The notes under the pieces were generated by a model. The model saw only the letters and a list, made by a program, of their open reading frames with translations, was not told where the DNA came from and searched no databases. From Mycobacterium cookii (GTDB lineage: Bacteria > Actinomycetota > Actinomycetes > Mycobacteriales > Mycobacteriaceae): a stretch of 64,000 nt of DNA. The stretch covers positions 2,728,001 through 2,792,000 of the forward strand of contig NZ_AP022569.1 of assembly GCF_010727945.1 (NCBI RefSeq). Reading direction: 5' to 3'. Position 1 is the first letter of the stretch, and every line of letters starts with the position of its first letter. This document shows, in pieces, positions 1 through 8,378 of this stretch. The position numbers and the translations under genes were made by a program.

Positions 1-22
1 CGCATCGGGACAGCCTAGCCGG

Positions 23-66
23 GTGACGATGCGGGCCACTTAGGCCCGCTGAGGAACCCGGCCATC
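23..66 (+). repeat. Single copy of a dispersed hairpin repeat
   Basis: A perfect 7-bp stem, GCGGGCC (31-37) and GGCCCGC (43-49), encloses a 5-nt loop. It is flanked by GTGACGAT on the left and TGAGGAACCCGGCCATC on the right. The same left and right flanks frame the hairpins at 4306-4443 and, on the opposite strand, at 27358-27630, so this is one member of a dispersed family. It lies upstream of the membrane-protein gene and could act as a terminator or RNA structural element for whatever precedes the window; the role is not known. Confidence 0.7.
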
Positions 67-125
67 CAGCCGAGCGGTCTGCATAAATGCGATCTACAGA
101 CCGACCCTGTGCTGGGATCGAAGGT

Positions 126-746
126 ATGAAGTCGCGGTTTATTCCCTACGCCAATACTCCGGGCCGGCTGCTGGCCCAGTTGTGCGGCGACACCATGGTC
201 GTGATCTGGTCGTTCGTGTGGGCGCTCGTCGGCCTGGCGGTGCACAGCGCGGTGTCGACGATCGCCGACGTGGGTCGACAGGTGCAAGGCGGTGCCGACG
301 GTGTCGCCGACAGCCTGAAGTCGGCAGGCCACAGTGCCGACCGCATCCCGCTGGTCGGCAGCACTGTCAGCGAGCCGCTCACCGCGGCCAGCAAGGCCGC
401 ACTCGATATCGCCGGCGCCGGCCACAACCTGGACACCACCGCGAGCTGGCTGGCGATCGTGCTGGCGCTGGCGGTTGCGGCGCCCCCGACCCTTGGGGTG
501 CTGGTGCCATGGCTGGTGTTACGTATCAGGTTCGTGCGGCGCAAGTTGACCGTGGGCGCGCTGGCCGCCACCCCGGCCGGTGCACAGCTGCTGGCGTTGC
601 GGGCGTTGGCCAACCGGCCCCTCGGCCGGCTCGCAGCCGTCACCCCGGATCCGGTGGGGGCGTGGCGGGCCGGAGATCCGCATGCGATTCACGGCCTCGC
701 AGCCATCGAATTGCGCTCGGCGGGAATGGCGGTCAGGAAGCGTTAG
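126..746 (+). CDS. Conserved mycobacterial membrane protein (Rv0779c-like)
   Basis: A 206-aa protein of unknown function. I chose the ATG at 126 because the product, starting [10 protein letters not shown], then has the length I recall for M. tuberculosis Rv0779c; an in-frame start at 87 would add 13 residues. Two hydrophobic segments are visible at about residues 24-44 and 107-134, separated by a roughly 60-residue Ala/Gly/Ser-rich loop and followed by a basic stretch (RIRFVRRK). This suggests an inner-membrane protein with a cytoplasmic C-terminal tail. Its stop overlaps the stop of the convergent cyp126 homologue by 4 nt. No catalytic motif is seen. Confidence 0.75.
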   Translation: MKSRFIPYANTPGRLLAQLCGDTMVVIWSFVWALVGLAVHSAVSTIADVGRQVQGGADGVADSLKSAGHSADRIPLVGSTVSEPLTAASKAALDIAGAGHNLDTTASWLAIVLALAVAAPPTLGVLVPWLVLRIRFVRRKLTVGALAATPAGAQLLALRALANRPLGRLAAVTPDPVGAWRAGDPHAIHGLAAIELRSAGMAVRKR

Positions 747-1981
747 CGCAGTTCGACGACCAGGTGCCGGATGCCGGTATGGCGGTTGCTGCGAGTCCAT
801 TCCACGTCGCGCACCACCTGCACGGCCTGGAAGCGTGACAACAGTTCCTCGAACAGCACGCGTAGCTCCAGCCGCGCCAGGTTGGCACCCAGGCAGTAAT
901 GGATTCCCTGGCCGAAACCTAAGTGCGGGTTGGGATTCCGGTGGATGTCGAACTCGTCGGCTCGGTCGAATACCTCGGCGTCGCGGTTGGCCGAGCCCTC
1001 CCAGATCTGTACCTTCTGCCCCGCGGCGATCGTCTGTCCGCCGAGTGTGACGTCGCGGGTTGCGGTGCGCCGTTTTGACGGTGATGGCGATGTCCACCGG
1101 ACCATCTCTTCGACGGCGACCGGCAACTCGTCCAGATCGTCACGTAGCGAACGCAATTGGCCAGGATGCTCGGCCAGCGCCAGCAGCCCACCCGCGACCG
1201 CGTTGCGGGTCGTCTCGGCGCCGGCGCTGAACAGCAGACTGAAGAACAGATATAGCTCGAGGTCCGACATGGCCGGCCTGTCGAGATCGTCGAGCGTCGC
1301 ATTGGCGACGACCGACAACATGTCGTCGGTCGGCTCGGCCCGCTTCGAGGCGATCAGTTCCTGGCCGTAGTTGTACATTCGCGAGCCGGCCTCCTCGGCC
1401 GACAGCTGGGACAGCGCCGCCTTGCGCGATCTACCGAAATCGAACTGCGGCTCGATCGCCTCGAACAGCCAATGCCGTTCGGACTCCGGCACTCCCAGCA
1501 GGATGCAGATCATCTGCATCGGCAGTTCGGCGGCGATGTCGACGAGGAAGTCGAACGCTTCGCCGGGCACCACCGCATCGAGCAGTCGGCGGGTGCGGGC
1601 CCGGAGATCGTCCTCGACAGCGGAGATCATTCGCGGCGTCAGCCCCGAGCTGACCAGCCGGCGGATCTGTGAATGCCGCGGATCATCCATCATGTTGAGC
1701 ACTTGGCCCGCGATGGACAGATCCTGCAGAAGCGTGCCGCCGAATGGCCGGTCACCGCCGGTCACCGACGAGAACGTCACCGGATCCTTCAGCACCGCAA
1801 GGGTTTCCGGGTAGCTGGCAACCGACCAGAACCCCTCGTCATCGGGGGTGTTCTCGGTCGGGCGATGCCAGTAGACCGGTGCGTCGCGACGGTGTACCGC
1901 GAAGAGGTCATGCGGAAAGCCGTTGGCGAAGTTGTCCAGATCGGTGAAGTCGATCTGGGAAAGCGCCCCGGCCAGCGTCAC
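743..1981 (-). CDS. cyp126: Cytochrome P450, CYP126 family
   Basis: A 412-aa cytochrome P450, a soluble haem monooxygenase that needs external ferredoxin and reductase partners. The I-helix oxygen-activation motif AGAETT is at residues 253-258, the K-helix ExxR is E292 to R295, and the haem-binding stretch [15 protein letters not shown] carries the proximal Cys at 363. Gene order and length match M. tuberculosis CYP126 (Rv0778), whose natural substrate is not established as far as I know. The GTG start overlaps the purB stop (GTGA), so it is probably translated from the purB message. No ferredoxin gene is adjacent; the nearest is beside cyp51 at 20.6 kb. Confidence 0.93.
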   Translation of the reverse strand: MTLAGALSQIDFTDLDNFANGFPHDLFAVHRRDAPVYWHRPTENTPDDEGFWSVASYPETLAVLKDPVTFSSVTGGDRPFGGTLLQDLSIAGQVLNMMDDPRHSQIRRLVSSGLTPRMISAVEDDLRARTRRLLDAVVPGEAFDFLVDIAAELPMQMICILLGVPESERHWLFEAIEPQFDFGRSRKAALSQLSAEEAGSRMYNYGQELIASKRAEPTDDMLSVVANATLDDLDRPAMSDLELYLFFSLLFSAGAETTRNAVAGGLLALAEHPGQLRSLRDDLDELPVAVEEMVRWTSPSPSKRRTATRDVTLGGQTIAAGQKVQIWEGSANRDAEVFDRADEFDIHRNPNPHLGFGQGIHYCLGANLARLELRVLFEELLSRFQAVQVVRDVEWTRSNRHTGIRHLVVELR

Positions 1982-3396
1982 AGGATGGCACCCGGTATGT
2001 ACTTGGCCGCATCGGGATAGCGGGCCACCAGCGCGTCGACTTCGGCGACCACCGCGTCGACTTGATCGGCGGCCGCACCGATGAAGGCTTTCCGGTCGGC
2101 GAGTGCGGCGTCGATCTCGGCGCGGTCCAGCGGTAGTCGCGGATCGGCGGCCAGCCGATCCAGCAGATCGGGCTCGGCTCCCTGCTCGCGCATCGCGAGC
2201 GCCGCAGTGACCGCGTGCTCCTTGATCACCTCGTGCGCCGCTTCGCGGCCCACGCCGGCACGCACGGCGGCCATCAACACCTTGGTGGTCGCCAGGAACG
2301 GCAGATAGCGGTCCAACTCACGCTGGATCACCGCCGGGTAGGCGCCGAATTCGTCGAGCACCGTCAGCATGGTCTCGATCTGCCCGTCGACCGCAAAGAA
2401 GCTGTCCGGCAACGTCACTCGGCGCACCACCGAACAGAACACGTCGCCTTCGTTCCACTGCGCACCGGCGAGCTCGGCGGCCATCGAGGCGTAGCCCCGC
2501 AGCACGACCTGCAGCCCGTTGACCCGCTCGCAGCTGCGGGTGTTCATCTTGTGCGGCATCGCCGAGGATCCGACCTGCCCGGCCGCGAAACCTTCGGTCA
2601 CCAGATCGTGGCCGGCCATCAGCCGGATGGTGTGCGCAAGCGACGACGGGCCCGCACCCAGCTGCACCAGAGCCGACACCACGTCGTGGTCCAACGAGCG
2701 TGGATACACCTGCCCGACGCTCGTCAAAACCGTTGCGAAGCCCAAGAACTCAGCGATGCGCTGTTCGAGATCGGTCAGCTTGGCGGTGTCGCCGCCGAGC
2801 AGGTCGAGCATGTCCTGCGCGGTGCCCATCGGGCCCTTGATGCCGCGCAGCGGGTAGCGGTCGATCAATTCCCGCAGCCGGGTCAACGCCAGCAGCGTCT
2901 CCTGCGCCGCTGACGCGAAGCGTTTGCCCAACGTGGTGGCCTGCGCGGCGACGTTGTGGCTGCGCCCGGCCATCACCAGGTCGCGGTAACTCACCGCACG
3001 CTCGGCCAGCCGGGTCACCACCGCGACGCCGTGGGCGAACACCAACTCCAGCGACCGGCGAACCTGTAGCTGCTCGACGTTCTCGGTCAGGTCGCGGCTG
3101 GTCATCCCCTTGTGCACCTGCTCGTGGCCGGCCAACGCATTGAATTCCTCGATGCGGGCCTTGACGTCATGGCGCAGCACCCGTTCGCGGGCGGCGATCG
3201 ACGCGAGATCGACGTCGTCGAGAACGCGTTCGTAGTCGGCGACAGCGGTGGCGGGGACGTTGACTCCCAATTCGGCCTGGGCCCGGAGCACCGCCAGCCA
3301 GAGCCGCCGTTCGGCGACGATCTTGGCCTCCGGCGACCAGATCGCCACCATCTCGGCGCTGGCGTACCGGTTGGCCAGCACATTGGGGATCGTCAC
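1978..3396 (-). CDS. purB: Adenylosuccinate lyase
   Basis: A 472-aa cytoplasmic lyase of the fumarase/aspartase superfamily. It acts twice in purine synthesis: SAICAR to AICAR plus fumarate, and adenylosuccinate to AMP plus fumarate. The signature loop SSAMPHKMN lies at residues 277-285, MTSRDLTEN at 98-106 and [12 protein letters not shown] at 144-155. The GTG at 3396 (reading VTIPNVLA) gives the length I recall for M. tuberculosis PurB; a start at 3402 would add two residues. The P450 gene follows in a GTGA overlap, so this housekeeping gene and an orphan P450 appear to share a transcript. Confidence 0.97.
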   Translation of the reverse strand: MTIPNVLANRYASAEMVAIWSPEAKIVAERRLWLAVLRAQAELGVNVPATAVADYERVLDDVDLASIAARERVLRHDVKARIEEFNALAGHEQVHKGMTSRDLTENVEQLQVRRSLELVFAHGVAVVTRLAERAVSYRDLVMAGRSHNVAAQATTLGKRFASAAQETLLALTRLRELIDRYPLRGIKGPMGTAQDMLDLLGGDTAKLTDLEQRIAEFLGFATVLTSVGQVYPRSLDHDVVSALVQLGAGPSSLAHTIRLMAGHDLVTEGFAAGQVGSSAMPHKMNTRSCERVNGLQVVLRGYASMAAELAGAQWNEGDVFCSVVRRVTLPDSFFAVDGQIETMLTVLDEFGAYPAVIQRELDRYLPFLATTKVLMAAVRAGVGREAAHEVIKEHAVTAALAMREQGAEPDLLDRLAADPRLPLDRAEIDAALADRKAFIGAAADQVDAVVAEVDALVARYPDAAKYIPGAIL

Positions 3397-3450
3397 AAAC
3401 ACACAGCTTAACGGCGCCGCAGTCGACGCGGATCAGGCACAGTGGGGCGC

Positions 3451-4308
3451 ATGCACTTTGTTGGGCTCGATCTCGCCTGGGGCGAGAAGAACAACACCGG
3501 TGTGGCGGTTGTCGACGCCGACGGCCGGCTGCTGCACGTCGGCGCCGCGCACGACGACGAGAGCATCGAGGCCGCAGTGGAGCAATACGTCAGCGACGAC
3601 TGCCTGGTGGCGATCGATGCGCCGCTGATCGTGCGGAACCCGGCCGGAGCCCGGCCCTGCGAGACGGCGTTGAATCGCGATTTCCACCGGTTCGAGGCGG
3701 GGGCGCATCCGGCCAACACCGAGAACCCCGCGTTCCGGAAACCGCGTGGCGCCCGCATCGCGACAGCGTTGACGCTCGACATGGATCCCGCCTCGAGCTC
3801 GCAGCGACGGGCGATCGAGGTCTATCCGCACCCGGCGTCGGTCGTGTTGTTCGGGCTGGACAAGACACTGAAGTACAAGAAGGGTTCGGTCGAGACCCGA
3901 CGCAGTGAGCTGCTGCGCCTGATGACGCTGATCGAGGAGCTCGATAAGGCAACACCGCGGCTACGGGTGAACCACAACGTGTCCTGGGTGGAACTGCGCA
4001 AGCGTGTCGAGGCGGCGACTCGGCCGGTCCAACTCGACCGAGACGAGGATCCCGTCGACGCCGTGCTGTGCGCCTACGTCGCGCTGTATTGGTACCACCG
4101 GCCAGAAGACGTCACGGTGTACGGCGACTTCGCCACCGGGTACATCGTCACGCCGACGCTGCCGGCCAAGCTGGCTCCGACGGGGCGTCATCGCGTCAAG
4201 CCGCAACCCGACACCGAGGAATTGCGTGCGCGAGTCGCGCAAGTGGCTGCGCTACTCGACGAGGCGCAGCGCGAGTTGAGCGTGATCCGCAACGCGCTCG
4301 ACATCTAG
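3451..4308 (+). CDS. DUF429 family protein (Rv0776c-like)
   Basis: A 285-aa protein whose N-terminus (MHFVGLDLAWGEKNNTG) and AIDAPL segment match the DUF429 family, which has an RNase H-like fold with conserved acidic residues. No biochemical function is established that I know of. The ATG at 3451 begins the conserved GLDLAWG strand; an in-frame GTG at 3442 would add three residues. The gene is divergent from purB, with about 54 bp between the starts, and sits where Rv0776c lies in M. tuberculosis. Its stop codon is at the edge of the first unit of a 56-bp repeat array. Confidence 0.85.
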   Translation: MHFVGLDLAWGEKNNTGVAVVDADGRLLHVGAAHDDESIEAAVEQYVSDDCLVAIDAPLIVRNPAGARPCETALNRDFHRFEAGAHPANTENPAFRKPRGARIATALTLDMDPASSSQRRAIEVYPHPASVVLFGLDKTLKYKKGSVETRRSELLRLMTLIEELDKATPRLRVNHNVSWVELRKRVEAATRPVQLDRDEDPVDAVLCAYVALYWYHRPEDVTVYGDFATGYIVTPTLPAKLAPTGRHRVKPQPDTEELRARVAQVAALLDEAQRELSVIRNALDI

Positions 4309-4443
4309 GTCGACGACGATGCACGCGGGAACCGCGTGAGGAGGAGTCGGGCCATCAAAAATAGGTCGATGACGATGCACGCGGGAACCGCGTGAGGAGG
4401 AGTCGAGCCATCAAAAATAGGTCGATGACGATGCACGCGGGAA
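4306..4443 (+). repeat. 56-bp tandem hairpin repeat, about 2.5 copies
   Basis: Units begin at 4306, 4362 and 4418, a 56-bp period. The first two differ at only a few bases; the third is truncated at about 4443. Each complete unit has a perfect 7-bp stem CACGCGG/CCGCGTG with a GAA loop (4322-4338 and 4378-4394). The stem is preceded by GACGATG and followed by AGGAGGAGTCGGGCCATC or a one-base variant. The third copy has lost the 3' arm of its stem. The array lies between the convergent DUF429 and TetR genes. The small minus-strand reading frame across it is repeat-encoded and not a credible gene. Confidence 0.85.
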
Positions 4444-4539
4444 GGCTGCGCATTCACTGTCAAGGCGCTTGAAAAGCCCTGCAAGAATTCACTAATCGCG
4501 CTCGACAGCCGCGTGACAGGCGCAGTCGGCGCAGATGCG

Positions 4540-5295
4540 TCAGATCCGTACCGGTCCCCGGTCGAACGGTGCCACCGCGTCGATGACATCAATCACAGTT
4601 GCGCGCGCGACAGTACGCGGATCCTGGCTGTCGTCCACCAGTGCGGACACCACCGCGCCGTCGACCGTGCAGATCAACGCCGAGACGACCTCGGTGCGTA
4701 CCGAGCGGCCGGAGCGTTCGATGACCTCGGCGACGGCATCGACGCGCTGACGCAAATTGTGGCGTTGTATGTCGCGCAATCCGGGCAGCCGGGCGCAGGC
4801 GATGTGGCGCTCGTATCGCGAGATCAGCTGTTCGGTAAGGCACGGTTCGGATTCACTGCCGACGAGCAGGTCGACGAGGAGATCGGCAGTGGTCTCGGCG
4901 GCGCGGCGCCTGCGAGACAGCGTCGCCACCTGAGCACGCAACCGGGCGACCTCCAGCATCCCGATGTGGTTGACCGCACTGGCGATCAGATCGTCGAGAC
5001 TGGAGAAGTAATACGTGGTCGACGCCAATGGAAGGCCCGCGCGGCGCGCGACGGCGCGATGGCGGACCGCCTCGAATCCGCCCTCACGCAGCAGATCGGC
5101 AGCAGCGTTGACCAGTTCGTACCGCCGTCGTTCACCCTTCGGGGTGACGGCCCCTTTGGGGGTTGCGGCAGGCTTCGGGGTGACGGCAGACGTCGAAGCG
5201 ACCGGTGCCGGCGCGGCGGCAATGGTCGGCGCAGCCACAGCTACCTCAGGAGCAACAGCTCCTTGGGGAGCGACGGCCGCGGTCACCTCAGACAT
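4540..5295 (-). CDS. TetR-family regulator with Ala/Pro-rich N-terminal extension (Rv0775-like)
   Basis: A 251-aa regulator. The helix-turn-helix lies around residues 55-100 (GERRRYELVNAAADLLREGG through STTYYFSSLDDLI), followed by an all-helical ligand/dimer domain ending in EVVSALICTVDGAVVSALV. The first 50 or so residues are almost purely Ala, Pro, Val, Thr and Lys with repeated TPKGAV units, unusual for TetR proteins and possibly disordered. If that extension is an artefact, translation could begin nearer the HTH, but I see no better start with a ribosome binding site. It is divergent from the esterase gene, whose start is about 98 bp away, and may control it. Confidence 0.85.
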   Translation of the reverse strand: MSEVTAAVAPQGAVAPEVAVAAPTIAAAPAPVASTSAVTPKPAATPKGAVTPKGERRRYELVNAAADLLREGGFEAVRHRAVARRAGLPLASTTYYFSSLDDLIASAVNHIGMLEVARLRAQVATLSRRRRAAETTADLLVDLLVGSESEPCLTEQLISRYERHIACARLPGLRDIQRHNLRQRVDAVAEVIERSGRSVRTEVVSALICTVDGAVVSALVDDSQDPRTVARATVIDVIDAVAPFDRGPVRI

Positions 5296-5392
5296 GCTGC
5301 CAGGCAGGCTGGTGCCGCATACCCCTTTCGGACAAACCCCCTCGACCGGCGCAGCGGGGTTTTATGATGCCGCGGCACTTTATGATGACCCG

Positions 5393-6286
5393 ATGCCCGA
5401 GTTGAGTCGTCGCGCCGTGCTGCGCCTGGGCACCGGTGCGGCGGCCGGAGTGTTCGGCGCCTACGCGATGGACCGGTTGCTTGCAGGCCGACCACCGGTG
5501 ACGACGCCGGTGACGATGACCGGCACCGGGATTCCGCTGGCGCCACACCCTCCGCTCGACCCGCCGCCCGTCGCGGCGCCGACGATGATGACCGGCTCAT
5601 TCGTGTCGGCGGCACGTGGTGGGGTCGCCACCAACTGGGCGATCGCCCGGCCGCCGGGCCAAACCAAACCGCTCCGGCCGGTGATCGCACTGCACGGCAA
5701 GGGCAGCAGTGCTGCCACCGTGATGGACGGTGGCGTCGAACAGGGATTGGCCCAGGCAGTGAACGCCGGCCTGCCTCCGTTCGCTGTGGTCGCGGTAGAC
5801 GGTGGCGGAAGCTATTGGCACAGAAGGGCTTCCGGTGAAGATTCCGGCGCCATGGTGCTGAACGAACTCATCCCGATGCTGAACTCTCAGGGACTCGACA
5901 CCTCGCGGGTCGGGTTTCTGGGCTGGTCGATGGGCGGTTACGGCGCCCTGCTGCTAGGTGGTCGACTGGGCCCGGGCCGAACCGCGGCGATCTGTGCGGT
6001 GAGTCCGGCGCTGTGGTTGGCGTCGGGAGCTGCCGCGCCTGGCGCGTTCGACGGCCCTGACGACTTCGCGAGCAACTCGGTGTACGGGATGCCCACGTTG
6101 GCGTCGATCCCGATCAGGGTGGACTGCGGAAACAGCGACCCGTTCTATTCGGCGACCAAGCAGTTCGTGGGCCAGCTACCCAACCCGCCCGCCGGCGGGT
6201 TCTCTCCCGGTGGCCACGACGCGTCGTTCTGGAGTTCGCAACTGCCTGCCGAATTGACCTGGATGGCACCGCTGCTCACTGCGTGA
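5393..6286 (+). CDS. Exported alpha/beta-hydrolase esterase (Rv0774c-like)
   Basis: A 297-aa probable esterase of the esterase-D/antigen-85-like alpha/beta-hydrolase type. The N-terminus carries a twin-arginine motif (SRRAVLRLG, Arg6-Arg7) before a hydrophobic stretch, so Tat export is likely. A Pro/Thr-rich linker follows (about residues 33-65). The nucleophile elbow GWSMGG places Ser179; Asp249 (GNSDPF) and His275 (GGHDASFW) are the likely triad partners. I chose the ATG at 5393 because the signal peptide starts there. It occupies the Rv0774c position, which I recall being described as an extracellular esterase; the natural ester is unknown. Confidence 0.85.
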   Translation: MPELSRRAVLRLGTGAAAGVFGAYAMDRLLAGRPPVTTPVTMTGTGIPLAPHPPLDPPPVAAPTMMTGSFVSAARGGVATNWAIARPPGQTKPLRPVIALHGKGSSAATVMDGGVEQGLAQAVNAGLPPFAVVAVDGGGSYWHRRASGEDSGAMVLNELIPMLNSQGLDTSRVGFLGWSMGGYGALLLGGRLGPGRTAAICAVSPALWLASGAAAPGAFDGPDDFASNSVYGMPTLASIPIRVDCGNSDPFYSATKQFVGQLPNPPAGGFSPGGHDASFWSSQLPAELTWMAPLLTA

Positions 6287-6326
6287 CCGGGCAGCCGATC
6301 AGACCGGCGGCCACTATCAAAAGCCT

Positions 6327-6345
6327 TACGATATTTGATACGATA
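6327..6345 (+). promoter_or_regulatory. Putative operator shared with the thiolase promoter
   Basis: The stretch TACGATATTTGATACGATA lies 42-60 bp upstream of the TetR TTG start. A near-identical stretch (TACGGTAATTGATACGATT on the minus strand) occurs upstream of the divergent thiolase at 8313-8331. They share 16 of 19 positions, including the core TTGATACGAT. The simplest reading is that the adjacent TetR protein binds both, controlling itself and the thiolase. This is inferred from sequence similarity only. Confidence 0.55.
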
Positions 6346-6386
6346 GCCCGCTACATTGCAGGCTGGGAGCACGGAGGTAACCCACA

Positions 6387-7082
6387 TTGGCCAGGCAGGC
6401 CGTCGCGGACAAGCGGCAACGGCGTGAACGTGGATCGATCAGCGTTGACGAGATCATCAACGGCGCCTTCGACGTCGCCGCGGAGGTCTCGGTCGACGGC
6501 TTGAGCATGCCGCTGTTGGCCAAGCACCTCGACGTCGGTGTGACGAGCATCTATTGGTACTTCCGAAAAAAGGACGATCTGCTCAACGCGATGACGGATC
6601 GAGCCCTAGGCCAATACGACTTCGCCACACCCTTTGTCGAGGGCCAAGATTGGCGTGAGTCGTTGCGCGCGCATGCTCGCAAAATGCGCCAGACATTCCG
6701 GGACAACCCGATTCTCTGCGACCTGATCCTGATCCGCGGCACCTTCGGTCGCGAGGCGACACTGGCCGCCTTCCAGAAGTTGGAGAAGGCGATCGCCACG
6801 CTGGTCGAAGCCGGCCTGTCAGCCGAGGACGCGTTCGACACCTACTCCAGCATCTCGGTCCACACCCAGGGTGTCGCGGTGCTGGAGCGACTGAACGACA
6901 AATCGACCGACGCCGAATCCCCGCGCCACAGCGGCATGTCGGTCGTCGACCCTGAAACCATGCCGCTGATCGCGCAGTTGACGCAGAAGGGCCACCGCAT
7001 CGGGGCGGCCGACGACATCAACTTCGAGTACGGGCTGAACTGCATCCTCGATCACGCCAGCCGGCTGATCGACGCAGGCTAG
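6387..7082 (+). CDS. TetR-family regulator next to thiolase
   Basis: A 231-aa regulator starting at TTG 6387, with a good ribosome binding site (GGAGG at 6374-6378). The N-terminal helix-turn-helix covers roughly residues 18-65 (ISVDEIINGAFDVAAEVSVD through GVTSIYWYFRKKDDLL); the C-terminal helical domain would bind an unknown ligand, plausibly an acyl-CoA given the thiolase neighbour. It is convergent with the thiolase gene: only its stop and the thiolase stop face each other at 7082/7083. This TetR-thiolase pair is absent from the equivalent place in M. tuberculosis as I remember it. The shared motif at 6327 and 8313 supports control of both genes. Confidence 0.85.
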   Translation: MARQAVADKRQRRERGSISVDEIINGAFDVAAEVSVDGLSMPLLAKHLDVGVTSIYWYFRKKDDLLNAMTDRALGQYDFATPFVEGQDWRESLRAHARKMRQTFRDNPILCDLILIRGTFGREATLAAFQKLEKAIATLVEAGLSAEDAFDTYSSISVHTQGVAVLERLNDKSTDAESPRHSGMSVVDPETMPLIAQLTQKGHRIGAADDINFEYGLNCILDHASRLIDAG

Positions 7083-8258
7083 TTAGACCTCGATCACGAC
7101 GGCGCCACCCTGGCCGCCACCCGCGCACATCGCCGCCACGCCGATCCCGCCGCCGCGCCGGCCCAGCTCGTACACCAGGGTGGTCAGCATCCGCGCACCG
7201 CTGGCAGCGATGGGGTGGCCCAGGCTGCAGCCGCTGCCGTAAATGTTGACCAGATCCTCGTCGAGCCCGTATTCACGGCACGCGGCGATCGGCACCGACG
7301 CGAACGCCTCGTTGATCTCCCACAGCGTCACATCGCCGGGCGCCAGGCCGGCCCGGTCCAGCACCTTGCCGATCACCTTGACCGCGCCCAGACCGGTGTC
7401 CTTCGGCTCAACCGCGGCCGTGGCCCACGCCTTGACCGAGCCGAGCACCTTCAGCCCACCCGCTCGCGCGAAGTCCGCGTCGGCCAGCGTTAGCGCGGCG
7501 GCCGCGTCATTGGTGCCGCTGCTGTTACCCGCCGTGATCGAGAAGCCCTCGATCTCCGGGTGCAGCACCTTCAGCGAGGCCAGCTTCTCCAGCGTGCTGT
7601 CGCGGCGCGGATGCTCGTCGACGCTGAACTCGATCAGCGCGTCATCGAGGCCTTTGATCTTCAGCGGCACGATCTCCTCGACGAACGCGCCCCTGTCGAT
7701 CGCTCCGATGGCACGTTGGTGCGACCGGAATGCCCAGGCGTCCATCTCTTCGCGGCTGATTCCGACTGACTGCGCGGTGTTCCATCCGACGGTGATCGAC
7801 ATGTCGCGGCCCGGCGCTTCGGGTGTCTCGACGTGAGTCGGCGGAATCCACTTCTCTTCGAATTCCAGGGTCGGGCCCGGGATGCGCCAGTTCATCAGCG
7901 GCGTCATCGACAGCGACTGCACACCGCCACCGACGACGACTTTCTCCGCGCCGGAGCCGATCTGCGCGGCTGCGTTCGCTACTGCGGTGAGGCTGCCGGC
8001 GCAGTGCCTGTTGACCGCCTGACCCGGGACCGTCGACATACCCGAGGCCGACGCCGCATAGCGGGCCATGTCACCGCCGCCGTAGTGCGATTCGGCGAAG
8101 ATCACATCGTCGATGTCGGCCACCTCGACCCCGGACCGCCGCACAGCCTCTTGCAGGATGGTGGTCGCCAGTACCTCGGGCGGAGTGTTGACCAGAGAGC
8201 CTTTGAAAGACGTCGCGATGGCGGTCCGGACAGCGCTGACGATGACGGGCTGGGACAT
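7083..8258 (-). CDS. Thiolase (acetyl-CoA acetyltransferase family)
   Basis: A 391-aa thiolase that would cleave 3-ketoacyl-CoA in beta-oxidation, or condense two acyl-CoAs. The nucleophile is Cys86 (NRHCAGSL), with His348 (GSGCSLGHPIAASGAR) and Cys378 (CAGGGQGG) completing the usual active site. The ATG at 8258 gives standard thiolase length; a longer in-frame reading upstream is not supported because it runs into the promoter and the divergent ggtA gene. The position next to a TetR with a shared operator suggests ligand-inducible catabolic use. Substrate chain length cannot be read from the sequence. Confidence 0.92.
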   Translation of the reverse strand: MSQPVIVSAVRTAIATSFKGSLVNTPPEVLATTILQEAVRRSGVEVADIDDVIFAESHYGGGDMARYAASASGMSTVPGQAVNRHCAGSLTAVANAAAQIGSGAEKVVVGGGVQSLSMTPLMNWRIPGPTLEFEEKWIPPTHVETPEAPGRDMSITVGWNTAQSVGISREEMDAWAFRSHQRAIGAIDRGAFVEEIVPLKIKGLDDALIEFSVDEHPRRDSTLEKLASLKVLHPEIEGFSITAGNSSGTNDAAAALTLADADFARAGGLKVLGSVKAWATAAVEPKDTGLGAVKVIGKVLDRAGLAPGDVTLWEINEAFASVPIAACREYGLDEDLVNIYGSGCSLGHPIAASGARMLTTLVYELGRRGGGIGVAAMCAGGGQGGAVVIEV

Positions 8259-8312
8259 GTGGTCGACCTTCGATTCGGAAGCGTGCGGGTTACAAAATGG
8301 GCGAGAAGCGTA

Positions 8313-8331
8313 AATCGTATCAATTACCGTA
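8313..8331 (-). promoter_or_regulatory. Putative TetR operator upstream of thiolase
   Basis: On the minus strand this reads TACGGTAATTGATACGATT and ends about 55 bp before the thiolase ATG. It is the partner of the motif at 6327-6345 upstream of the TetR gene, sharing the 10-bp core TTGATACGAT. It also falls in the thiolase/ggtA divergent region, so ggtA (start 8379) might be affected as well. Confidence 0.55.
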
Positions 8332-8378
8332 GCGGCGACGATATTGGGCGTCGATCCGCTGCTCCGTAGGCTGATCGG

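Noticed and set aside
4305..4592. 95-aa minus-strand frame across the 4.3 kb array and into the TetR gene
   Set aside because: It reads the tandem repeat and then the antisense or alternate frame of the TetR 3' end; no ribosome binding site or family match.
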